A DNA stretch of 64,000 bases, taken from positions 62,001 to 126,000 of the forward strand of contig BRXU01000055.1 of assembly GCA_030267565.1 (NCBI GenBank), read 5' to 3'. Position 1 is the first letter of the stretch. Every line of letters starts with the position of its first letter. The stretch is from Pleodorina starrii (Eukaryota; Chlorophyta; Chlorophyceae; Chlamydomonadales; Volvocaceae). Positions 54,631 to 64,000 of this stretch are shown here, one piece after another. The notes under the pieces were generated by a model that was not told the DNA's origin, searched no databases, and was given only the letters and a program-made list of their open reading frames with translations. A program made the translations under genes and the position numbers.

Positions 54631-57094
54631 GTGAGACCGTTGCACCACCCTTCATTTACCTCCCCCCGCACTGCATTGCGGGGCACTTGCGGTGGTGTTG
54701 TGCACCCTGGACACACTGCGTAATTGACACAGCGTGTCGAAAGCCTGGATAGAATGTATTACACCAGGAAACCCCGCCTCGGTCGGGGATGGGTAACACC
54801 GCGGAATCTACTCCGGAAGACGGGATCTGAGTGCCGTCACTCCGGCGATCACTGCCTGAGTGCCGCTCGTGATCCAGTACGGCAGGATCCCTAAGCCCGG
54901 CTAGGATAGAAAGGCCCCATCAGGCCTGCCCAACAAGCTCGAGTCACCTGTTCACTCTGCAGTACGATTGCAGTTTCCGAGGCCACATGATGTATACACC
55001 ACAAACTCCGCTCACCGTGGGTTCGATTCTCACGGTCTGCGACTGGTGTTCCCCCACGAAAACCCCAGTCAGGGTTCCTGATGGGGGGGATTGGGGGCGC
55101 GGAGCTCTACACCATGAGCCAGAGACGCAGGGTGTCGTGACACCTTCGTGTCCGATGGCAGGGTACCGACCACAGCGCCAACACGGCGCTCGAGCGAGCG
55201 ATTACCGACCGGCCCCCAAACATAGAAGCCAACACTACGCACTCCCTCACAACTTGCGAACCGTGGGTCTACCAGTTGCGCAGTGCTACAACAACAATTT
55301 GTTTCCGGTACAGACTGAACACACGCGCGCACAAGTGCGCCATCAATGTGACGCCACCGCCATACGACCACACCGCCATACATAATACCCTTTATAGGGA
55401 TTATCGTCAGGGAGGCTCAGATTCCTATCAATTGATAGCCGCAGCAGTGGAAGGGGCCACAAATAGTTGGCCATTTCGTACTTCGTAGGCACGTAGGGCC
55501 GACATCGGGGCCATTCCAGTTCGCCGAACCCGCTGAAAGCCTTCACGAATACCCATTTATGGCCCCCGTCTCCCCACCAAACGCGAGATGTCGCCGCGGG
55601 GATCGCGCCCCGCCCCACTACCGCCCAGCCTCCTGTGCCGTAGGCACAAAAGCTGCTATGTGCTGCACCACGGACACGCGCCTGGCCAATGGCCACCAAT
55701 CAGCAGTAGTTGTTCATTCACAGTTGCTCACACACGCACACACACGCAGGCCGAGTACCGGTAGTTGGCTTTTTTATTCGGAGAGGCCGCTTGTTCTGTT
55801 GAGGGGTGCAGTGCGCAGCTGCGCACCCCTCAAACGTACCGTACTATCGGAAGCAGCGCAGCCTGCTGCCGTACGTTCCGCCAGACGCCCCGTTGGATCA
55901 AGCTCCGTCTTCTCAAGGGGCTCCGAACCTAGAGGCACCGGACATGTACGGCAGCAAGGTAGACCGACTCAACGGCCCCGAAGGCGTTTGCTGCGGCCCC
56001 AGCCTCGCTGACACACCAGGTGTCTCGCCATCCCAGCTCCTCGCCGTGTATATCCTCTGCGTGCGCTTGCACAGGTTCCACCAGACCAAAGCACCTTCGC
56101 ATTGCCTCTTCAATGATATTATTATTACTAAGCGAGACCCAGAGAACCTGGATTTAGCAGCACGGTAGCGTATCCTCATCAAACGTTAAGAAGAACTCGC
56201 CTGCTACACTGCAGCTTAATCGGAAGCGCGGGGGTAGCAAATCAGCTCTCCGGGGTTCTGTGGCCAGCTGGCCACCATAACTGGAAGAAGCAGTCGTAAG
56301 CTGCACACCAGAACTAGCTACCCAGGCAGGTACCCACCCCCCCATTCAGAACATGACCAACTTTTATACGGCATTTGCCAACTGAACCGAACAAACACCC
56401 GACAGGAGGACAGCGCCTTCCCGAAGCTCAGGCCTGCCGCACGGCGTACACCATCCCGGCGCGGCGCAGAGAAACTCCGACCCCGGGGGCAGCATTCCGG
56501 AGGGCAAACCCCGTTTAGAAACGGCCACAATGCGCCGCAGTTCTGTGCCGCGGTCAGGGCCTGCACCTGGCCTCTCCTTCCACACCGTATGCGTTCATTA
56601 CCGGCACACAGACATCCCGGTACAAAGGGTGATACCGTATGTACATCCTGGCCCCGGACGTAGCGGGCAACCACACACAGCACCCCAGGGCACCACCTGA
56701 TCACAGACACGGAAGAAACGCGTCCCGCCTGATGTTCTTATTCGCGCAACTGCCGAAACACCACACCAACCGCAAGAAAGGAAGAAACAACGACAATAAA
56801 ACCGGAACAGCAACAGCAACCACAACAGGGGCAACAACAACATAAACAACAACCGCAACAAGAACATGAATTACGGTATTCCGGCTCATATCTGCCCGGC
56901 GTTGCTGGCCAATATCCCCAACCTTCGCAAATCGCAATACAATACGGACATACTTGCGGTACATGCAACCGCAGCAGTACGTCGAGAGTGGCGCCTGACC
57001 GGCGACCCTTGAAGAGGATCTGGCCTGCAGGCTGAAACGCTGAAACGCCCAGACGCGAAACCAAACTGCCCCCCTCCCTTCCTTCCCACGCAGC
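54631..57094. other. Intergenic region and 3' flank of the kinase gene
   Basis: No supported gene. A tRNA-like T-arm GTGGG-TTCGATT-CTCAC occurs at 55017-55033, but no cloverleaf could be built upstream. A 31-bp nested palindrome is at 55801-55831. A CAA-rich microsatellite (56806-56870) lies in what is probably the kinase 3' UTR. No minus-strand TGTAA signal was seen near the stop at 57095. Confidence 0.4.
55801..55831. repeat. Nested palindrome
   Basis: GAGGGGTGC and GCACCCCTC form outer arms around the perfect 16-bp palindrome GTGCGCAGCTGCGCAC (55811-55826). The two foldings overlap and compete. Confidence 0.85.
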
Positions 57095-60000
57095 TCACGT
57101 CCGACGGCCGTCCTCTGACTCCTCCGGCTCTTCCCTTATGGCCGCGAGCCCCGAGGATCGAGCGTCCATGATCGGCATTGGAAGCGGCGGCAAGACGCCG
57201 CCGCCGCCACCACCACTGGGCCCGCCGGCACCGATACTGCCCCGGCCATTACTATCCGTTATCCCGGCAGCCCAACCCCCGCAGGCGCCAGCGCCCGTGT
57301 CAGATCCCACCGCCGGCCCTCCCACCACCGCCGGCGCCTTGCCCGCCGCCGCTGTCGCTGTTGCCGCGGCCAGCAGCTGGACGCGCAGCATGCTCCACTC
57401 CCGCTCGCCGCCGGCGGCGGCGGTGGCGGTCGCGGCGCTGTCGTCTCCGTCGCCTTGCGGCACCACCAATTTGGAAGAGTGGGTCCCCGAGGATTTGCCC
57501 CCGGCGTCGTCCGGTGCCGTTGCGGCGCCTGCAGAGCCATCAGGGCGCCGTACAGCCTCCGTCACTGACGCTGTCGAGGGAGAACGCAACGGCGAGCCGC
57601 CGCCGCTGCCGCCGCCGGCGTCGCCGGCAGCGGCGGCGGCGGCTCCCGCCGCGAGCGACGGCGGCCTGGGCGGCGCCACCCCACCCTGGAGCGCCCGCTG
57701 GACTCCACGTTCCGTTGCGACGGACGTGCCGCACTCCGGCTGTCTCCCCTGCCCCGGCGGCGCCAGACCAAGCAATTCCACAGCACCCTCGCCGTTCGGA
57801 CACCAACCCCGAGATGTCGAGTTCGCATCCGCCCGAATCTCCCGCTCCGGCTCCGGCTCGAGTTCCGCATCGATCCTGACGGCGGCGGCCGACGGCACCG
57901 TCGGCACGCCGCCGACGCCCCTCGTCGTGGCGGCCGCTGCCAGCACACCTGCACCGCCACCTCCAACGGCTCCGCCGCCACGGCCGCCAATCGGCACGCC
58001 CGCAGCCGCCGCCGCGGCCGCCGCCGCCGTCGGCGCCGCTGCCGCAGCAGCAGCCCCAGGTACCGCAACCGCTGCCACGCCTTCGGGAGGCAAGTCGCCC
58101 CCAGCGCCCCACCGCGCCTCCGAACCGGCGGCCTGCCTAACGGCACAGACGGCTGCCACAGGTGCTGCCACGCCGCCGCCGCTGCAACCAGCCCTGCCGC
58201 CAGCGGCGCCGCTGGCATTCGTCGCCGCGCCGCCGGCAGCGCTGCTTCCCCCGGCTCGGCCGCGCTGCAGCTCCATCTGCATCTGCTGGTGGTGGTGCTG
58301 TGTCTGCTCCACCTGCCGTGATGGTTGACGCTGTTGCTGTTGCTGCTGCTCCTGCCCTGGGGGCGCGATCTGCCCGGGGGGGTGCATCGAACCCAGGGGG
58401 GAGACCATGTTCGACGGCTGGAGGCGCACCCCAGGCTGCCGCTGCTGCGTGGCTGCAGCGCCCACACCCACGGCCGCCATGCCCTGGGCCACGGCCCCAG
58501 GGTGCCGCTGCGCCTGAATCTGCGCTGGGGTGGGTTTTTCGGCGCCTAGCACGGGCTGCTGCTGCTGCTGGTGCTGGTGCTGGCCCGAGAACTGGTGCAG
58601 CGGGTTCTGATGTTGGTGCGGATGTTGGCCCGGGTAGTGGTGGAGCGGGTTCTGGTGCTGCAGGGCCGCGGACAGGCCGGGAATGGCGAACGCTGGGCCT
58701 CCGTCGAAGCTGCTGAGGCTGCCACTGGTGGTCGTCAGCGTGGGGGTGAACAGCGGCCGCTGCAGTGGCGAGAAGCAGTGGGGGGAGGATCAGAGGAAGT
58801 GGGTTGGGGAGCGGAGGGGTTTGGTCCACAGACAGAGGAGGGTACGTGGGTGTGTGCTGTGGGGTGGGGTAAGCGCGGTGCGTTTGCTTGAGTGGGGCGC
58901 AGCCAGCAGCCGGGTTGGTGAACGTTGGGATGGATACCAGACCCCCTCCCCCCACCCCCTTGTGTCATGACTAATGAGGAGCAAAAGGTGCGCTTCCGGT
59001 ATTGGACCTCACAGCGGTCCCACCTCCCCCCCGGTGGGTACCGGTATGTGTGAAGCCGCGCGCGATCTGATGGGACCTGATGTCGCAAACGGCGAAGCGC
59101 CCGCCAAAGGGGGGCGACGGGGTCTCGCTCTCGCATACCCGAAGTAGAGGGAGGAAGGGCGCAGGATGGCGGTTACGACAAACTCTCAAACCAATTGCCC
59201 AGCACCAACTTACACCCGAGACCAACAGCCATCCCCATCCGCCATCCCGCCCGCCGCTGCGGCTTCATCCTTACTATGCCCCAACCCCTTCCCCCCGAAA
59301 GCAGCTTCCTCACCGTGCTGTGTACGATGTACCGCAGCCGTACCAAGACCTCCTCGAAGCCGGGCCGCTGCATGTGGTTGAGCTGCAGGCACTCCGCCAC
59401 CAGGGTCGCGTACTCGGGGGGGCAGTCGGGCGGAAGCAACGGGAAGTCCGCATGCTGCACGTAGCCACCCGGGGCGCGTGCGTCCGGCACCCAGATCTGC
59501 AGACATGCCAGACAGACCGGGCAGTAAACATACAGCCAGGCAGGCCGCTAGCTCTTAGGGCAATGGGCAATGCAGTGAAAGAGCGAAAAACGTGATGTGG
59601 GGGAGGGGAATAGATAGATGTGAAAATGTATGTGATGGAATCGAGGCTTTTGCCGTGGGTCGCATGGGTCCCACTGGTCCCACGGGTCCCATGGGTCCCA
59701 TGGGTTCTCCCGTTGCTCCCAGGGGACCCATGGGACCCATGGGACCAGTGGTCCCCATGGTACCCATGGGAATCCCACGTCGGGCCAGAGGCTGGGTGAA
59801 AGGAATTCACCCGCAGCAAAGGGGAGGGTGAAGGTTGGGATGTGGGCTGCAGCTGATGGGTCCCAGCCATAGGCGCGATCAAAGGCAGCCCCAGAGCTAT
59901 CAATCCCCGCCCCCAGTCCCTGCTGCCAGGTCAGGCGTAAAACGGCAAATTAAGCAGGGCACGCCGAGTCACTCCCAATGGCTACTTTGCAGCTTGCGAC

Positions 60001-63000
60001 CCTGTACACTCCACTCCAGGGGCAGGCACAGTGGACAGATCCAAGGGGCAGATTCAAGGGGCAGACCCGGAAGGACCGCTCCAGGGGCACACGAGCTCAC
60101 CGGCCGGCCCCAGTACAGCTCCCACAGCAGCACCCCGAACGCGTACGTGTCGGCAGCCCGGGAGAAGATGCCCAGCTGGGACAGCTCCTGCACGGCGGGG
60201 AGGCGTCAAGGACCATACTGGGGGCTGAGGATGAAGGGAGTGAGGGATGAGGGGGCCAGCAGGGGGGCCGGCAGTTTGAGGCGGTTTGGGGTCCACTCGC
60301 AACCCCAGGTCCAGGTCCAGGTCAGGTCCAGGGTCTTTCCGTGGCCTTGCATCCAAGCAGTCGGCTCTCACAAGCACTCGCATTGTGCACCGCCCCTTCT
60401 GACACCACCGCATGCCAGCCCCTCGGCAGCCCCTCGACATGTGACGCTTGGGGTGTCCCAATGTGGGTACTGTCCTACGGTTGTCGTGCTGTCCTTGTTC
60501 TCCCTCAGTTGGCGCGTTTTCCTGCTGGTGTGTCCTTGTCCTTAACCTCGCAGGTCAGCACCCGCCGGGATGCAAAACGCCCATATCCACACACGCACAG
60601 GCCGGCCCGTCCGAAGCACGCTCACCGGCGCTGCATAAAACGGCGTCCCCTGACGCAGTCCGCTGATGTGGCTGTTCTCCATTTTGACGCTGAGACCAAA
60701 GTCCGCCACCTTGACGGCGAAGCCGCAGCGGCCCGCCAGCGGGTAGCTGCCGTACTGCGACGCGACGGCGGCGGCGGCGGCGGCAGCGGCCGCCGCCGAC
60801 GAAGGCGGACCCGACGGCTGGCTGCCCGTTCCGCCACGAACGCCGCCGCCGCCGGCTGCCGGGGCTCCAACCTTGCAGCCTGGCAGCGCTCCGCTGGTGC
60901 CCGCCGATCGACCGCTGGCGAGGGAGGAGGTGCTCGGGGGCAGCGCCACGAACTTGAGCAGCACATTCTGAGGCGGCCCCGAAACCGACGGGAGATGGGC
61001 AGATTCAAATCAAGACATTAAGATCCAGACAGTCTTTTGCAGGTCGTATTGGGCTTCCGAGTCAGGGGGACACAGAGAGGAAAGCGGCTGCCGGAAGGAA
61101 GGTACGGCGGTGCCGATGGAGGCGGTGGGCGTGGATGTGTGTGTGTGTGTGTGCGGGAGGGGAGGAGGGATGGGAATATGGAGACGGGCGGGGCGGGCGG
61201 GGGTACGGCCAGAGGGAAGAGGGGTGGGTCCAGCCGCTATCGCTCCGCCAGCATGCCTTCCATGTTCCCATGATCCCTAACCCTGCGTGCCCTCCATGCA
61301 TGCTGCCCCATCTGGCGCCTCCCCCAGCCGGCCTGCTCTCATCTTCATTGCCTCCTCCGCCCCCCACCACCTTGGGATTGAGGTCCCCATGCACCACGTT
61401 CTTGGAGTGCAGATGCGCCAGGGCGGCAGCCACGCCCTGCGCGATGTCCAGAATCATGTCCTGTGGGCAAAACCCGGGGTTTCGGATTGGCAGCAGGTGT
61501 CAGTAGCGGCTACTGTACGCTACGTTGATAAAGCTTTACCGTTGATGTTGCTGGCAAGGATTCTCGAATATCATGCTTAATGCGGGACTGTGATTCCACG
61601 TTGGGCCCCGCCCCGCCCCGGAAATGATTACACCTGCAGCCGCACAGGTACGCACGCACACGTAATTCAGACACACACAAAAGGAAGCTACCGGTACCGG
61701 CGCGCGGAAGAACGTACCCACTCACGCCGGTACGTCAGCACGCACAGTCGCGTTCTGCGGGGCTGCGGCTGGGCCGGGCAGCGCAAGCTGCTGTGCGTCG
61801 GGTCGCCTCCCCAGTACGGCACGCCCCAAACCCCGCTCCCCCGCTCCCCCACCCCCCATCTCCCCCCACCATGCGCGGCAGGCCCGTGTGGTGGTGGTGG
61901 AAGGCGCCCGAGTCCAGCGCCCGCCTCAGCGTGCCGCCGTCCGCAAACTCCTGAATGATGTACAGCCGCCACTCCTGTACATAACGTTGACGGCGGTGAA
62001 CGGCGGTGAACAGAACCAAACTCTCAACGTCTCAAGCCCCCCGACCAGTGCGTTTCTGCCCTCGGGGCAAACCCACAAACACGGAGGCTTGAAGCGCCCA
62101 CCTGTATCTCCGCGAGACTGCGGCTCCGGTTGTCCGACCTGGGCTGGCTTGCCCCCGCAGCACCAGCACCGCCGGCGTCACCAGCACCAGCACCAGTACC
62201 AGCACCAGCACCAGCCCCGGTTGCGCTAACGCTGGCGCGGCCGCCCTCCCGCTTGCCCAGCACCGCCATCGGCTTGGCGTCCACGGCATACGTTGCGATG
62301 ATGTTGGGGTGGCTGATGGACTTGGAGAGGGCCGCCTCCTGCGGGCCCGAGGGAGGAGGAGGAGGAGGAGGCGGTGGTGGCGGTGGTAGGTGGTGGTAGG
62401 TGGTGGTGGTGGCAGTTGTGTCGGTGGCGATTGGGAATCCGGGTGGTGCATAACGATGACCGTCAGCGATCGCGGCACCGAGTACCTCGCCCGCCGGGAT
62501 GGATCGCGGCGCGGCGCGGCAGCGCGCAACAGCAACATCACCGCCAGGCGGAGGTCCCCAAGGCGGCAGAGCTCCGGGTCAGGCTGCCCCAACTCCCCCC
62601 GTCTCCGTCTCCGCTGCGGTAACTTCTTTTTACCCCCCGGCAAGGAAACTGGACTTGCTCTTCCAAGCCGCCAAAGCAGCTCCAGTGCAAAAGCATCATC
62701 TTGCATTCACACGGCAACACCACACCGCCTCGTGCACCCCCCCCACACACACACACACTTCCCTCAGCGCAGCCCAGCCCGCTCCCCAGCTGCCCTCCCA
62801 GACCCTCCCAGCCCCCCTCCCAGCCCCGCGCCCTCATCAATGCGGACCTGCAGCGCTATGCGCCTGTTGACGGATGCTGTGGAGAAGAGCACAATCTTGA
62901 CCGCCACCGGCAGATTGTGCCACATGCCCTTGTACACGGTTCCGAAGCCGCCGCTGGCCACCACCTCCGTCACAATCAGCTGATTGTCGTCGATCTGGGA

Positions 63001-64000
63001 GCAGCACAGGGGGGGCAGGCGTGGATGGCGGAGAAGGCGGCGGGGGTGGTGCCACGCCAGCATCGAGATCCGTCATTGAATTGACCGCCGCGACCGACCC
63101 ATACGCGGTGTGGAGGCGTGTGGAAGGGTCTGTGGAGCGGAAACAGCCCTCGCCGGTACGTTACGCAGCGAACAGGGGTGCACCGGGAGTCCCTGCCCTC
63201 CATCCGCCCTACCTCTGTACCTCAGCCCAGCCCCACGTCCCACCCGAGAGCCGCCTCACCTCCCCCGCCAGATCCAAACTCAGCCTCAGCAGCTCCTCCA
63301 ACACCGGGCTCTGGGCCACCTGCTCGTGAAGATCCCGCGGCAGCGTCGCCGCCGCCGCCGCCGCGCCCCTGCCGCCGGCGGCGGTGTCGCCACTGCTACC
63401 CCTGGCGGTCTCTCCGCTGCTGCCCGAAGCTGCCGCCGTGGCGGCGGCTGCGCCGCCGCCCGCAGTCCCCTCAGTCCCCGCGGTGCGCCCCTTCTCCGCT
63501 CCTTCTCCCGAGGCCACCACCACCGCCCTCGCCGCCGCTGCACCCGCCCGCCCGCCACTGCCACCAACAGCCTCCGCCGCAGCACCAGCCCCGGCAGCTG
63601 CAACCTTCACAGCCGTCGCTGCTGCAGCTCTAGCTGCTGCGCCGCCTCCACCGCCCGCTGCCCCCTTAGCGCCAGCGCCAGGGCCAGCACCGCTGCCGCC
63701 GTCGCCGCCTCCTGAGGCCGCCGCCGCACCGCCTCCTCCGCCTCCGCCTCCTCCCAGCACGTCCCCCGGGACCGACCTCCGGCCCGTGCTTTCCCCCACA
63801 CTCGTCCGCCGCTCCCGGCTGTGCCCCTGCGCCGTCCGCACCTTGGGCCGCATCATGCCCATGCGCTGCATCATCGCCGCCGGCAGCGCCAACAGACCAG
63901 ACAGCGGCTGCGTGCCGCGCGCCGCCGCCGTGCCGCCGCCGCCCACACCCTGACCGCTGCTGCCGCCACCGCCGCCACCTCCGGTGCGACTGCCTCCCGA
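57095..64000 (-). CDS. TKL (Raf-like) protein kinase, 5' partial, nine exons, at least 1,198 aa
   Basis: Ser/Thr or dual-specificity kinase of the tyrosine-kinase-like group; the substrate is unknown. Exons, minus strand: beyond 64000-63260, 62994-62848, 62338-62102, 61974-61870, 61460-61371, 60967-60626, 60187-60101, 59496-59314, 58759-57095. All splice junctions are phase 0. The first exon is open to the window edge, so the start lies outside. Numbering from the edge: residues 1-247 are low complexity (Ala/Gly/Ser) ending LEELLRLSLDLAGE. The kinase domain spans ~250-645 with G-loop ASGGFGTVYKG (260-270), VAVK lysine K280, C-helix Glu ~297, catalytic loop HGDLNPKN (434-441; Gly replaces the Arg of HRD), DFG 529-531 and APE ~553-555. 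Later motifs are TYAFGVLLWELYWGRP and QRPGFEEVLVRLR. All catalytic residues are present, so it should be active. Low-complexity insertions interrupt the N-lobe (after AVLGKREGG) and the stretch before DFG (~75 aa). The last 554 residues are Gln/Ala/Gly/Pro-rich and disordered. Confidence 0.93.
59656..59778. repeat. GGGTCCCAT-type palindromic cluster 3, inside a kinase intron
   Basis: About a dozen ATGGGTCCC/GGGACCCAT copies lie inside intron 7 (60100-59497) of the kinase gene. The first half is mostly one orientation and the second half mostly the complement, so the cluster is itself a long imperfect inverted repeat around about 59717. Confidence 0.85.

Noticed and set aside
48876..54752. Very long frames on both strands (up to 1,958 codons) of GPRAHGPT or GPWARGPV octapeptides
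   Set aside because: An 8-bp repeat without stop triplets is open in every frame. All six readings give equivalent periodic peptides, so none is evidence of a gene.
57138..58328. 396-codon plus-strand Pro/Ala frame
   Set aside because: It is a shadow of the last kinase exon, which is joined in phase to the kinase domain on the minus strand.

Overview
The window is nuclear DNA from a GC-rich, intron-rich green alga, most likely a volvocine or Chlamydomonas-like chlorophyte. The evidence is threefold. Many short exons are separated by GT..AG introns whose phases close exactly. The proteins carry long Ala/Gly/Ser/Pro/Gln insertions. Two copies of the Chlamydomonas-type telomere octamer TTTTAGGG sit in an intron, and TGTAA-type poly(A) signals are present. 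No species is claimed. There are no bacterial genes, operons or CRISPR arrays.

Layout. 1-1694: no confident gene, but a plausible splice donor and acceptor that may belong to the first gene. 1695-16499 (+): one open frame of 4,934 codons. It has about 15 divergent and then exactly 101 homogenised copies of a 31-residue (93 bp) helical repeat, followed by a disordered tail of about 1,180 residues. 16500-20000: downstream and intergenic DNA holding a complete 711-bp terminal-repeat retrotransposon in miniature (TRIM) and an AGGTCA-rich minisatellite. 20616-29301 (-): a 16-exon WD40+TPR gene homologous to WDTC1/ADP/ASG2, a DDB1-CUL4 substrate receptor. 29302-29667: a short divergent promoter. 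29668-41757 (+): a 17-exon LRR-armadillo-patatin lipase homologous to Arabidopsis phospholipase A I. 41758-47000: poorly coding DNA with a frameshifted patatin-like remnant and one 199-codon unknown frame. 47134-54550: three abutting satellite blocks, ending in 5.6 kb of the octamer GGGCCCAC. 54550-57094: non-coding. 57095-64000 (-): nine exons of a TKL (Raf-like) protein kinase whose 5' end lies outside the window.

Exon structures were worked out by hand from homology plus splice sites. Each of the three multi-exon models is in frame throughout: 1,108, 2,042 and at least 1,198 residues. There is no sign that the genes form one pathway. The two best understood neighbours, WDTC1-like and PLA I-like, are divergently transcribed from a 366-bp spacer. 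The most unusual content is repeat biology: a giant coding array with higher-order structure, and an octamer array that is open in all six frames.
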